Origin: Conexibacter sp. DBS9H8
GTDB taxonomy: Bacteria > Actinomycetota > Thermoleophilia > Solirubrobacterales > Solirubrobacteraceae
DNA: 64,000 nucleotides
Assembly (NCBI RefSeq): GCF_023330685.1
Contig: NZ_CP097128.1
Coordinates: 1,674,001-1,738,000, forward strand
Direction of reading: 5' to 3'
The notes beneath the pieces were generated by a model. It saw only the letters and a program-made list of their open reading frames with translations. It had not been told where the DNA came from and did no database searches. Each line of letters begins with the position of its first letter. Position 1 is the stretch's first letter. Shown here in pieces: positions 5,599 to 14,755 of this stretch. The position numbers were made by a program, and so were the translations under genes.

Positions 5599-8500
5599 GT
5601 GAGCGGTCCGATCACCCCGGGCCTGCTCGCCGAACTCACCCTCCAGGATGAGGTGCGGCTCGGCCGCCAGGCCCGCCGGGTGCGCGCCTCTGACCGGGCT
5701 GGTCAGGAGCGGCTTGCCCACCAGCTCACCACCGCCCAGGCGCGGGTCCGCCGGCGCCGGGAGAGCGTCCCGGCGATCCACTATCAGGAGGAGCTGCCCG
5801 TCAGCGCTCGGCGGGAGGAGCTGGCGGCGGCGATCGCCGCTCACCCGGTGGTGATCGTCGCCGGGGAGACCGGGTCGGGCAAGACGACCCAGCTGCCGAA
5901 GATCTGTCTCGAGCTCGGCCGGGGGGTACGGGGGACGATCGCCCACACCCAGCCGCGTCGGATCGCCGCGCGGACGGTCGCCCAGCGGATCGCTGAGGAG
6001 CTCGGCGTCCCGCTCGGCAGTGCGGTTGGTTACGCGATCCGCTTTGATGACCGGGGGTCCGCCGACACGCTCGTCCGCCTCGTCACCGACGGTCTCCTGC
6101 TCGCCGAGATCCGCCGAGACCCGCTGCTGCGCCGCTACGACACGGTGATCGTCGACGAGGCGCACGAGCGCTCCCTCAACATCGACTTCCTGCTCGGCTG
6201 CCTGCACCGGATCCTGCCCCGCCGCCCCGACCTGAAGCTGATCATCACGAGCGCGACGATCGACCCCGAGCGCTTCAGCGACCACTTCGGCGGTGCGCCG
6301 ATCATCGAGGTGTCCGGCCGCACCCATCCCGTTGAGGTCCGGTACCGGCCCCTGGGCGGCGCCCTCGCGCCGGGGCCCGCCGATGACGTCCCGCCGCCTG
6401 TTGCGGGCGCCGGTCCGGCCGCCCGCCCGACCCACCCGGACGGCGCCACCGAGCCCGGCGACGATCCGGCTGACCGGTCCGGCGCACCCGGGGAGACGCT
6501 GCTGGACGCCCTGGCAGACACCGCCGTGGATCTGCTCGCCGAACAGGACGGTGACATCCTCGTCTTCCTCTCCGGAGAACGCGAGATCCGGGATGCGGCC
6601 GAACTGCTCGGCGGCCGCCTGGGCCCGGAGGTGGAGATCCTCAGCCTCTACTCCCGGCTTGCCGCCGCCCAGCAGCAGCGGGTGTTCGCTCCTGACGGCG
6701 GGGGCCGTCCGCGCCGTCGCGTCGTGCTCGCCACCAACGTCGCCGAGACCTCGGTGACCGTGCCGGGGATCCGCGCGGTCATTGACACCGGGCTGGCGCG
6801 GATCTCCCGCTACAGCGCCCGGCTCAAGGTCCAGCGCCTGCCGGTGGAGGCGATCTCCCAGGCCTCCGCCCAGCAGCGCGCCGGCCGCTGTGGCCGCCTC
6901 GGCCCGGGGATCTGCGTCCGCCTCTACTCCGAGGAGGACTTCAACGCCCGCCCCCGCTACACCGATCCGGAGATCCTGCGGACGAACCTTGCGAGCGTGA
7001 TCCTGCAGATGGCCGCCCTCTCCCTCGGGGAGATCGAGGGCTTTCCGTTCCTCGAGGCGCCCGACCGCCGCCAGATCCGTGACGGAATCGCCCTCCTGCA
7101 CGAACTCGGTGCCCTCGACCCGGCCGCCCCCGAACCGCTGACCCCGCTCGGGCGCCGCCTCGCCCGGCTGCCGGTCGACCCGCGGCTGGGCCGGATGGTG
7201 CTCGAAGCCGACCGGCTCCGCTGCGCCCGCGAGGTGATCGTCATCGTCGCCGCCCTCAGCATCCAGGACCCGCGGGAGCGACCGATCGAGCAGCGCGCCC
7301 AGGCCGACCAGCTCCACGCCCGCTTTCGGGACCCCGGCTCGGACTTCCTCGCCTACCTCAACCTGTGGCGCCACCTCAGCGGGCTCGAGCGCGAGCTGTC
7401 GCGCTCCCAGTTCGTCAAGCGCTGCCGCGCCGAACTGCTGCACTATCTGCGCATCCGCGAGTGGCAGGACCTCGTCAGCCAGCTCGAGGACGCCGCCACC
7501 GAGGTCGGCGTCACCCTCAACGACACGCCGGCCGAGGCCGCGGAGATCCACACCGCGCTGCTCGCCGGGCTGCTCTCCCACCTCGGGATGCGCGACGGCA
7601 ACCGCCGCGAGTACCTCGGCGCCCGCGGAGCCCGGTTCGCCATCTTCCCCGGATCCGTCCTCGCTCGCCGCGGCCCGAGCTGGGTGATGGTCGCCGAGCT
7701 CGTCGAGACAAGCCGGCTGTGGGGGCGCACCGCCGCCGCCGTCGACGTCCGCCGCGTCGAGGCGCTCGCCGGGCACCTCGTCAAACGCTCCTACGGGGAG
7801 CCACGCTGGGACCGTCGCCGCGCCGCGGTGATCGCCCCCGAACGGGTCACCCTCTATGGCCTGGCGCTGGTCAACTCCCGGCCCGTCCCCTACGGTCGGA
7901 TCGATCCCGCCAGCGCCCGCGAGCTGTTCATCCGCCGGGCGATCGTCGATGGTGACTGGGATCAGGCGCACGCGTTCATGGCCGAGAACGCCCGCCGGAT
8001 CGAGGCCGTGGAGGCGCTCGAAGCCCGCGCCCGCCGCCGTGACCTGCTCGCCGACGAGGCGAGTCGGGCCGCCTTCCTGGAGCAACGCATCCCGCCTGAG
8101 ATCGTCGGCGGCCGCGAGTTCGACCGTTGGTGGCGCCAGGCGAGGGCCGCGGAGCCTGACCGGCTCACCTACCCGATGGAGCTGCTGATCGCGGGGGAGA
8201 CGCCGCCCGATGACGCCGGCCGCCCCGCCCGCTGGCGCCAGGGCGAGCGTGAGTTCGCCCTCAGCTACCGCTTTGACCCCGGGTCGGCCGCTGACGGGGT
8301 CACCGTCCACATCCCCCTCACCCAGCTCGGCGCCGTCGCCGACCGCGGCTTTGAGTGGCTCGTCCCCGCGTTCCGGGCCGAGCTCTACGAGACCCTGCTG
8401 CGCTCCCTCCCCAAGCCGCTGCGCCGTCCGCTCGTCCCGATCCCCGACACCGCCCGGGCCCTGCTCGCCCATGTCACCCCGCGCTCGGGTCCGCTGCTGG

Positions 8501-9549
8501 AGGTCCTCGCCGCCGGGGTCGCCCAGCTCACCGGGGTGTCGGTGAGCCCGGCCGACTGGAACCTCGACACCCTGCCCTCCCACCTGCGGATGACGTTCGC
8601 CGTCGAGGATGACGACGAACGCCTGCTCGCGAGCGGCACCTCACTTCAGGCGCTCCGCACGCAGCTGGCCCCCACCCTCCGGACGCGCCTCGACGCCTCC
8701 ATGCCCGAGTTGATGCGCACGGGCATGACCGGATTTGACCTGCCGGCCCTCCCGCGCATCGTCGAGCTGCCCGGCGGTCTGCGCGGCTACCCCGCCTTCC
8801 AGGACACCGGCGACAGCGTCGCGATCCGGATCTGTGAAACCCCGGCCGAGCAGCGCCTGACGATGGCCCGCGGCACCCGCCGGCTGCTCAGCCTCACCGT
8901 CCCGTCCCCGCGTCACTGGCTGAGCGGACGCCTCGGACCTCAGCTCACGCTGCGCCTCGCCGGCGCCCCCCACGGCGGGCTCGACGCCGTCCTCGAGGAT
9001 GTCATCGCCGCCGCGATCGACCTGATCGTCACCCGGGCCGGCGGGCCTGCCTGGAGTGCGGAAGCGTTCGCGGTCCTCGCCGAGCAGGCTCGCGGTGAGC
9101 TGCGGCCGGCCGCGCTGGCCGGACTCACCGACCTCGGGGAGATCCTCGCCGCCGCCCACGCCGTTCGCGCGCGGCTCGACGCGCTCCCCGCCTCGGCTGC
9201 GCTGGCGCCCGCCCGTGAGGACGTCGCCCGCCAGCTCGGCCGTCTCGTGTTCGCCGGGATGGTGACCGCCGCGGGTGTCGAGCGTCTCCCCGACATCACC
9301 CGCTACCTGACCGCCGCCGCCCAGCGGCTCGACCGGTTGCCTCAACAGGTCCGCGCCGACGCCGAGCGGATGGCGAACGTGCAGGCGCTCGAAGCCCAGG
9401 CGGCTGGACGCCCCGAGCTGCGCTGGCTTGTGGAGGAGGTGCGCGTCACCCAACTCGTCCCCGGCAGTCTCGCCCGCCCCGGCGCGAGCCTGAAGCGGCT
9501 GCGCCAGCTGCTTGCCGAACCCGTCCCGCCCGTCCATGCCGTACCTTGA
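5599..9549 (+). CDS. hrpA: ATP-dependent RNA helicase HrpA (DEAH-box)
   Basis: A 1316-residue DEAH-box helicase of the HrpA family, close to the roughly 1300 residues of the Escherichia coli protein. The first conserved block (DEVRLGRQARRV) begins just after the GTG at 5599, so that start is preferred; the open frame extends back to 5392. Walker A GETGSGKT is at residues 89-96, DEAH at 186-189 with ITSATIDPERF following, and QRAGRCGR (motif VI) at 426-433. A Pro/Ala/Gly-rich insert of about 60 residues separates the two RecA domains. Helicase-associated/OB and the long HrpA C-terminal region follow. It unwinds RNA; roles in mRNA processing and stalled-ribosome rescue are described for the family. 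Its stop overlaps the next gene (TTGA). Confidence 0.96.
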   Translation: MSGPITPGLLAELTLQDEVRLGRQARRVRASDRAGQERLAHQLTTAQARVRRRRESVPAIHYQEELPVSARREELAAAIAAHPVVIVAGETGSGKTTQLPKICLELGRGVRGTIAHTQPRRIAARTVAQRIAEELGVPLGSAVGYAIRFDDRGSADTLVRLVTDGLLLAEIRRDPLLRRYDTVIVDEAHERSLNIDFLLGCLHRILPRRPDLKLIITSATIDPERFSDHFGGAPIIEVSGRTHPVEVRYRPLGGALAPGPADDVPPPVAGAGPAARPTHPDGATEPGDDPADRSGAPGETLLDALADTAVDLLAEQDGDILVFLSGEREIRDAAELLGGRLGPEVEILSLYSRLAAAQQQRVFAPDGGGRPRRRVVLATNVAETSVTVPGIRAVIDTGLARISRYSARLKVQRLPVEAISQASAQQRAGRCGRLGPGICVRLYSEEDFNARPRYTDPEILRTNLASVILQMAALSLGEIEGFPFLEAPDRRQIRDGIALLHELGALDPAAPEPLTPLGRRLARLPVDPRLGRMVLEADRLRCAREVIVIVAALSIQDPRERPIEQRAQADQLHARFRDPGSDFLAYLNLWRHLSGLERELSRSQFVKRCRAELLHYLRIREWQDLVSQLEDAATEVGVTLNDTPAEAAEIHTALLAGLLSHLGMRDGNRREYLGARGARFAIFPGSVLARRGPSWVMVAELVETSRLWGRTAAAVDVRRVEALAGHLVKRSYGEPRWDRRRAAVIAPERVTLYGLALVNSRPVPYGRIDPASARELFIRRAIVDGDWDQAHAFMAENARRIEAVEALEARARRRDLLADEASRAAFLEQRIPPEIVGGREFDRWWRQARAAEPDRLTYPMELLIAGETPPDDAGRPARWRQGEREFALSYRFDPGSAADGVTVHIPLTQLGAVADRGFEWLVPAFRAELYETLLRSLPKPLRRPLVPIPDTARALLAHVTPRSGPLLEVLAAGVAQLTGVSVSPADWNLDTLPSHLRMTFAVEDDDERLLASGTSLQALRTQLAPTLRTRLDASMPELMRTGMTGFDLPALPRIVELPGGLRGYPAFQDTGDSVAIRICETPAEQRLTMARGTRRLLSLTVPSPRHWLSGRLGPQLTLRLAGAPHGGLDAVLEDVIAAAIDLIVTRAGGPAWSAEAFAVLAEQARGELRPAALAGLTDLGEILAAAHAVRARLDALPASAALAPAREDVARQLGRLVFAGMVTAAGVERLPDITRYLTAAAQRLDRLPQQVRADAERMANVQALEAQAAGRPELRWLVEEVRVTQLVPGSLARPGASLKRLRQLLAEPVPPVHAVP

Positions 9550-10331
9550 GAGGTGTGCACGTCGAGCCGCAGGGAGCCCGGCTGGGCCGGGGGACAGCAG
9601 GGCGCTACGACATCGTCGCTGTGAGCGCGATCGCCGCGATCGTCGTCATCCTCGCAGCCGGTCTCGCCGGGCCGATCCGTCTCGCCCAACACCCGGGAGG
9701 GGCGGCTGCTCCCCACCGCACCCAGGCTTCGTCGCCCGCTCAGGCAGCCGGGGCACATTCCCCGCGCTCGACGCCGGCGATCCCGTCCGTGCACCGTCCC
9801 GACCTCGGCATCTGGCCGCTCGCGCTTCTCGGCCTGCTGGTGCTCGCCGCCCTCGGGCGTCTGTTCGCCTACTGGTGGGGCCGCCGGCGGGCACCGGCCC
9901 GCCGGCGGCCACCGGCCGGGGTGGCCGGCCCGGTCTCCCTCGCTCCCGCGCCCGAGGTCGAGGAGGTGCCCGTGCGTCTGCTCCGCGACGGCATCGGCGC
10001 CGCCCTGGGGATCCTCGACAGTCCCCGTGAGCCTGCCGATGCGATCGTCCGGGCCTGGCTCGCCCTTGAGGCGCGCGCGGAACGGTCCGGGATCGTCCGC
10101 CGCCCCGCGGAAACCCCGACGGAGTTCACCCGCCGCGTCCTCGGCCGGGCGTTCCCCGATCAGGACGCGACGACGACCCTGCTCGGGCTCTACCTCGCCA
10201 CCCGGTTCTCCGAGCGCCCGCCGGCCGCAGCGGACGTCAGCGCGGCTCGGGAGGCGCTGGAACGGCTGCAGGCGAGCTGGCAGGAGGCTCCCGACCTGCC
10301 GCCGGGTGAACCGGCGGTGGTCGGGCACTGA
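9546..10331 (+). CDS. DUF4129 membrane protein
   Basis: A 261-residue protein with two predicted membrane segments, at about residues 23-42 and 83-102. A Pro/Ala-rich extracytoplasmic stretch lies between them. A soluble C-terminal DUF4129 domain follows (ETPTEFTRRVLGRAFPD, then LYLATRFSERPP). DUF4129 proteins normally accompany MoxR ATPases, DUF58 proteins and transglutaminases, as here. The TTG at 9546 overlaps the hrpA stop (TTGA); a GTG at 9555 is an alternative. The exact function of the family is unknown; a role in cell-envelope or osmotic processes is only suspected. Confidence 0.85.
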   Translation: MRGVHVEPQGARLGRGTAGRYDIVAVSAIAAIVVILAAGLAGPIRLAQHPGGAAAPHRTQASSPAQAAGAHSPRSTPAIPSVHRPDLGIWPLALLGLLVLAALGRLFAYWWGRRRAPARRRPPAGVAGPVSLAPAPEVEEVPVRLLRDGIGAALGILDSPREPADAIVRAWLALEARAERSGIVRRPAETPTEFTRRVLGRAFPDQDATTTLLGLYLATRFSERPPAAADVSAAREALERLQASWQEAPDLPPGEPAVVGH

Positions 10332-10332
10332 G

Positions 10333-10857
10333 ATGACGGGCGATGCCGAGCGTGTCCGGGCGCTGCTGCCGGATCGTCCGACGGCGGTGCGGATGGCGCT
10401 CACCGCCGCGATGCTCGCCGGGCTCGCGCTGCTCGCGGGGGCCGACCGGCCCCACGCGCTCGCGCTCGGGGTGGCCGGCGCCGTCGCCGTCCGTGCGGTC
10501 GCCGCGGCCGTCACCGGCGCTGACAATGGGGACCTTGCGTGGAGGGTGGGGGAGGGCCCCCAGCGTCCGGGGGCGCGCGAGGACGTCAGCGAACTTGCCT
10601 GGTCGATCGACTCGGCCTGGGGGCTCGTCGGACGGCGGGTTGAGATCCGCGTCCGCCGCCTCGCTCGCCGCCGGCTCGCTCTCGCCGGCCTCAGCCTGGA
10701 GAACCCGGCCGACCGGTCCGCGATCGAGGCCCGTCTCGGTGATGAGGCCGCCCAGCTGGTGACGCGGGAGCGGGTACTCGGAATGCGGCCGGTCACCTTC
10801 TGCCGGCTGCTCGACGCTCTCGACCGTCTCGACCCGGCCGGCGGACATGAGCGCTGA
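10333..10857 (+). CDS. Small membrane protein of the MoxR/DUF58 cluster
   Basis: A 174-residue protein of unknown family. The N-terminal third contains two hydrophobic segments (about residues 22-40 and 45-62, rich in Ala/Leu/Val). The rest is a soluble, Arg-rich helical region ending with FCRLLDALDRLDP. The ATG at 10333 lies one base after the preceding stop, and the 3' end overlaps the moxR start by 11 nt, so it is surely part of the operon. Genes in this position are frequent in actinobacterial MoxR clusters, but I do not recognise a named domain. Confidence 0.75.
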   Translation: MTGDAERVRALLPDRPTAVRMALTAAMLAGLALLAGADRPHALALGVAGAVAVRAVAAAVTGADNGDLAWRVGEGPQRPGAREDVSELAWSIDSAWGLVGRRVEIRVRRLARRRLALAGLSLENPADRSAIEARLGDEAAQLVTRERVLGMRPVTFCRLLDALDRLDPAGGHER

Positions 10858-11842
10858 GCGCGTCCTCAGCGTCGCGGAGATCGCCCGGGCTGCCCAGACG
10901 GTGCTCGGCCGGGTCCGCGGTGTCGTCGTGGAGATGGACCGGGCGCTGACGATCGCCCTGGCGACAGTCCTCGCCGGCGGGCATGTCCTGTTTGAGGACG
11001 TCCCCGGCCTCGGCAAGACGCTCGCGGCCCGCAGTCTCGCCAGTGCGCTGGGGCTTCGCTTCCGCCGGCTCCAGTGCACGCCCGACCTGCTGCCCGCCGA
11101 CATCACCGGATCGTTCCTCTATCAGCCGGCGACGGCCGAGTTCGTGTTCCGGCCCGGCCCGATCTTCTGTGGCCTGTTTCTCGCCGATGAGATCAACCGG
11201 ACCTCACCGAAGACACAGTCGGCCCTGTTGGAGGCGATGGCGGAGGGGCAGGTGACCGTCGAGGGCACGAGCTACGCCCTCCCCACCCCGTTCCACGTCA
11301 TCGCCACCGCCAACCCGATCGAGTACGAGGGCACCTACGCGCTGCCCGAAGCTCAGCTCGACCGCTTCATGGTCCGGCTCGCGGTCGGTTACCCCGGCCG
11401 GGACGGGGAGACGGAGATCCTCCTCAACCGGGTCGCGCGGCGCCGCGAGGTGGCGACCGTGGAGCCGGTGATCGACGCCGCCACCCTCGCAGCGATGCAG
11501 GCGGGGGTCGAGCGTGTCTACGTCGAGCCGGACATCGCCCGCTACTGCGTCGACCTCGCCGTCGCAACCCGGCGGGCCCGGGCGGTCGCCGTCGGCGCTT
11601 CCCCCCGCGGATCCCAGGGCCTGATGCTCGTCGCCCGCGCGCTCGCGGTGATCGCCGGCCGGGACTTCGTCACCCCCGAGGACGTCAAGGCCGTCGCGGT
11701 TCCCGTCCTCGCCCACCGGATCTCGCTCACCCCACAGGCGTGGGCGGAGGGCACGCGGGCGGAGGACCTGATCGCCCGGACCGTCGAGGAGGTCCCCGGC
11801 CCGCCGACCGTCGGCCACCGTCAGGCCGCGCCGGCCCGGTGA
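10847..11842 (+). CDS. MoxR-family AAA+ ATPase
   Basis: A 331-residue AAA+ ATPase. Walker A is at residues 52-58 (DVPGLGKT), the MoxR signature CTPDLLPADITGSF at about 77-90, Walker B with LFLADEINR at about 110-118, and sensor 1 with VIATANPIEYEGTY. The C-terminal lid domain follows. MoxR ATPases act as chaperone-like factors that mature partner complexes, usually with DUF58/vWA proteins encoded beside them. The gene overlaps the previous gene by 11 nt and the DUF58 gene by 4 nt (GTGA). Confidence 0.95.
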   Translation: MSAERVLSVAEIARAAQTVLGRVRGVVVEMDRALTIALATVLAGGHVLFEDVPGLGKTLAARSLASALGLRFRRLQCTPDLLPADITGSFLYQPATAEFVFRPGPIFCGLFLADEINRTSPKTQSALLEAMAEGQVTVEGTSYALPTPFHVIATANPIEYEGTYALPEAQLDRFMVRLAVGYPGRDGETEILLNRVARRREVATVEPVIDAATLAAMQAGVERVYVEPDIARYCVDLAVATRRARAVAVGASPRGSQGLMLVARALAVIAGRDFVTPEDVKAVAVPVLAHRISLTPQAWAEGTRAEDLIARTVEEVPGPPTVGHRQAAPAR

Positions 11843-13146
11843 GCGACCCGCCCGCGTGGGGGTTCTCGGCGGGACCAGCCGCCCAGGCGGCGACCGCGCT
11901 CCTGATCGCCGCGATCGGGCTGCTCACCGGTCGCGTCGACATCGCGCTGCTGAGCCTCCCCCTCACCGTCGCCGCCGCCCTGACCCGTGCCCGCCGACGC
12001 CTTCCCGCCGGCGGTGACGCAATCGACCTCGAGATCGAGGCCACCCCTGACGGCCGGCTCACCTACCGGCTCGCGATCACCGCTCCCCCCGGGGCGGACG
12101 CGGCGATCCTCCAGTGTCGGATCGCCGGTGGGCCCGTCCGGACCTGCGCGATCGCCTGCCCGGTCGGGGCGCCGGTCACCGGCACGGTGAGCGCCCGCCA
12201 CTCCGGTCCCCAGGAGCCGATCGCCGTCGACTGCCAGTTCCTGTGGACCGGAGGGCTGCTCGGTCCGCTGCCCGCCGCGCCGGTGAGTGCCCGCCGGGCG
12301 ATCGCTCCGGCCCGCCGGCCGCTGGGCCGCCTGCCGCTGCCGCGCCGGCTCGCGGGCACCGTCGGCGGGCATGACTCGATCCGGCCGGGCAGCGGCGGGG
12401 AGTTCCGTGACATCCACCCCTACGGTCCGGGGGAGCGCCTGCGCCGAATCGACTGGAAGGCGAGCGCCCGCCACGGCCAGAACGCGGGCGACCTCTATGT
12501 CCGTCGCAGCCACGCAGAGGCGGATGCGACGGTGATGATCGTCATCGACAGCCGGGACGACGTGAGCGAACGGCTCGCCGAGTGGGGGTCGGAGGGCCCC
12601 GCGCCTGAGGGGATCAGCTCACTCGACCTCGCCCGGGAGGCGGCGGCCTCCCTCGCGGAGGCCTACATCGGCGCCGGTGACCGGGTCGGGCTGCGCGATC
12701 TCTCCAGCCACCGGCGGATGGTCGGCCACTCGGGCGGCCGACAGCACCTCTGGCGATTGTTGAGAACGATCGAGCTGACCGCCGCCGTCGACACGGAGGG
12801 CCGCCGGGCGCTCACCCCGACGATCCCGCCCGGCGCGCTCGTCTACCTGCTCAGCACCGTCCTCGACGACGAGATGCTTCCCCTCGCGCTCACCTGGGCC
12901 GCCAACGGCCACCGGGTCATCCTCATCGACACGCTGCCGCCGGCGCGTGAGGAGGGGAGTCGCCGCTCCGAACGGATCGCCCACCGGATCGTGATGATGG
13001 AGCGGGCCGACCGGCTAGCGACCCTCGCCGCCGGCGGCGTCCAACGTCTCGCCTGGTCCGAGCCCGACGGGCTTCCCCTCTCCGCCCGTCTCGCTCTGCT
13101 CGGCCGCCCGCCCCGACGGCTCGCCTCCGCGGAGGTGACTCGCTGA
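11839..13146 (+). CDS. DUF58 domain-containing protein
   Basis: A 435-residue protein with a hydrophobic N-terminus (about residues 15-45). The DUF58 signature is clear at about 185-230 (SGGEFRDIHPYGPGERLRRI, then DWKASARHG), followed by a vWA-like region (VMIVIDSRDD) and a C-terminal half with VYLLSTVLDDEML. It is the usual partner of the MoxR ATPase. The GTG at 11839 was chosen because it overlaps the moxR stop as GTGA and follows a conserved arrangement; the frame is open further upstream. Confidence 0.92.
   Translation: MSDPPAWGFSAGPAAQAATALLIAAIGLLTGRVDIALLSLPLTVAAALTRARRRLPAGGDAIDLEIEATPDGRLTYRLAITAPPGADAAILQCRIAGGPVRTCAIACPVGAPVTGTVSARHSGPQEPIAVDCQFLWTGGLLGPLPAAPVSARRAIAPARRPLGRLPLPRRLAGTVGGHDSIRPGSGGEFRDIHPYGPGERLRRIDWKASARHGQNAGDLYVRRSHAEADATVMIVIDSRDDVSERLAEWGSEGPAPEGISSLDLAREAAASLAEAYIGAGDRVGLRDLSSHRRMVGHSGGRQHLWRLLRTIELTAAVDTEGRRALTPTIPPGALVYLLSTVLDDEMLPLALTWAANGHRVILIDTLPPAREEGSRRSERIAHRIVMMERADRLATLAAGGVQRLAWSEPDGLPLSARLALLGRPPRRLASAEVTR
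13131..13138 (+). promoter_or_regulatory. Shine-Dalgarno sequence for a CTG start
   Basis: GGAGGTGA, a perfect 8-base match to the anti-Shine-Dalgarno tail, ends 4 nt before CTG at 13143. The CTG forms CTGA with the DUF58 stop (13144-13146). This decides the start of the next gene, which has no ATG, GTG or TTG in frame before 13422. Confidence 0.7.
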
Positions 13147-13718
13147 GCCTGCGTGGCCTCATTCCACCCGCTGACCGTCCGCTGCCCGACGCGGTCCTTC
13201 CCGGCACGCTTCCGCGGGGCGCCGTAGCCCTGCTCGGAATCGTCCTGACCCTGCTCATCTCGCCCGGCGGGCTGTGGGCGCTGCTCGGGACGCTCGTCAG
13301 CATTGCGGCGGCGGTCGCCCCCGACTACCTGCTCGCCTGGGCGCTCATCCTCCTGCTCAGCGTCGACCTCATCCGCCACGGGCCGATCCTCGACGGTCGG
13401 ATCCTTGCGCTCATCGCCGGCGTGCCGCTGATCGATACGTTCGCGCAGTTGACCCTGCTCGTTCCCGCGCGCGGTTGGCTGCAGGCGTCGGTGATCCTGG
13501 CGCCGCTGCGGCGCTGGTTGATCATTCAGCTGCCCTGTCAGGCGCTCGCGATCCCCGTCGTTGAGCTGCTCGGTCCCGGCACCGGTTCGCGGGCGCCGCT
13601 CACCGTCGCGGTCGGAGTGTTCGCCGGGGTGCTCGCGCTGCTCGGCCTGACGCTCGCCCTGCTCGGTGGCCCGAGCCTGCGCTCCCGCGGCCGGCGCTCC
13701 GCGGAAGGGTCGGTCTGA
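13143..13718 (+). CDS. Integral membrane protein, last gene of the MoxR operon, probable CTG start
   Basis: From CTG at 13143 the frame encodes 191 residues with about four or five hydrophobic segments: around AVALLGIVLTLLISPGGLW, then LLAWALILLLSVDLI, the segment near LTLLVPARGWLQ, QLPCQALAIPVVELL, and VAVGVFAGVLALLGLTLALL. The first ATG/GTG/TTG in frame is GTG at 13422, which would remove two membrane segments. The perfect ribosome-binding site before CTG and the CTGA overlap argue for the longer form. No named family was recognised. Its 3' third overlaps the convergent EamA gene by 181 bp. Confidence 0.65.
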   Translation: MSLRGLIPPADRPLPDAVLPGTLPRGAVALLGIVLTLLISPGGLWALLGTLVSIAAAVAPDYLLAWALILLLSVDLIRHGPILDGRILALIAGVPLIDTFAQLTLLVPARGWLQASVILAPLRRWLIIQLPCQALAIPVVELLGPGTGSRAPLTVAVGVFAGVLALLGLTLALLGGPSLRSRGRRSAEGSV

Positions 13719-14638
13719 GTCGCCAGAGCCGGGGCGACCTCAGGTGTCCCGAGTGGGCCGGGCGGGCCGGCCCGCCGCGTACCGCGCCGGCGAGTCAGGA
13801 GCCAGGAGCCGCCGAGGACGAGCGCCAACCCGACGATCATCGTGACCGTCAGTGGCTCGTGGAGAAAGACGACTCCAGCGACGACCGCCACCGCCGGATT
13901 GATGTAGGTGATCGCCGTCGCTCGGACGGGGCCGATCTCGGCGACGAGCGCGGCGAGCATGACGAACGCCCCGGCGCTGCAGAGCACTGCGAGCGTGAGG
14001 ACCGCCGCGACCGTCGTGCCGGACGGGGCGTGGGCCGGCCACGCGCCGGTGATGAGGACGGCCGGGAGATAGAGCAGGGCCGTGCCGGCCATCGACAGGG
14101 CGACGACCCCGATCGCCGGCGCCTCCGAGAGCCAGCGAGCGAGGATCGCCGGGCCGGTCGCGTACCCGACGGTGACGACGGCCACCTCCCCGACCGCTCC
14201 GAGATCGGAGGCGTGCACGTCAAAGCCGACGAGCGCCGCCACCCCGACCATGCCGACGGCGATGCCGATCCGATTGAGTCCGCTGAGCGGCTCGGCTCGG
14301 CCGAGCAGAACCCCGACACCGACCCCGACGAGCGGCGCGGCGGCGATCAACAGTGCCGTGGTCGAGCTCGGCAGCCGCTCCTCGGCCGAACTGAGCAGGT
14401 ACCAAGGGACGACGAGCTCACAGACCGTGTAGGCCACCAGTGGACGCCACCGGCGCAGCGCGGGGCGCAGTTCCCCGCGCTGGGCCGCCAGTGGGACCAT
14501 GATCAGCGCCGCCAGGCCGGTTCGCGCGAAGACCAGCATCACCGGGCTGAGCTCGGTGACGGCGACCTTGATCAGCAGGTAGGGAATCCCCCAGATGATC
14601 CCCAGCAGGGCGAAGAGCACGAGTGCGCGACGGGGCAT
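13538..14638 (-). CDS. EamA/DMT-superfamily transporter
   Basis: Starting at the ATG at 14638, the protein has 366 residues with ten predicted membrane segments arranged as two EamA repeats (ALVLFALLGIIWGIPYLLIK at the start; the second repeat ends at VGLALVLGGSWLLTRRRG). It is a likely metabolite or drug exporter of the inner membrane. The catalogued family length is about 300 residues. Here an extra low-complexity tail of about 65 residues (Pro/Arg/Ser-rich) runs into the opposite-strand gene 13143-13718, so the true end may have been lost by mutation of an earlier stop. Substrate unknown. Confidence 0.88.
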   Translation of the reverse strand: MPRRALVLFALLGIIWGIPYLLIKVAVTELSPVMLVFARTGLAALIMVPLAAQRGELRPALRRWRPLVAYTVCELVVPWYLLSSAEERLPSSTTALLIAAAPLVGVGVGVLLGRAEPLSGLNRIGIAVGMVGVAALVGFDVHASDLGAVGEVAVVTVGYATGPAILARWLSEAPAIGVVALSMAGTALLYLPAVLITGAWPAHAPSGTTVAAVLTLAVLCSAGAFVMLAALVAEIGPVRATAITYINPAVAVVAGVVFLHEPLTVTMIVGLALVLGGSWLLTRRRGTRRAGPPGPLGTPEVAPALATQTDPSAERRPRERRLGPPSRASVRPSSASTPANTPTATVSGAREPVPGPSSSTTGIASA

Positions 14639-14755
14639 CGTGGGCAGGCTAGCCGTCGGGCCCACCCGGGCCGGGCATCCCCACACAGGCGGTCGCACTC
14701 GTCCTCGGGCAAGATAGACGTCCTCACCGTATCCAGCGATTGAAATGAGCCTGCG

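Noticed and set aside
5527-8583. A 1018-codon open frame on the minus strand opposite hrpA
   Set aside because: It is the mirror of a very GC-rich helicase gene with all conserved motifs on the plus strand; the minus frame has low-complexity Gly/Asp/Arg-rich sequence without any domain.
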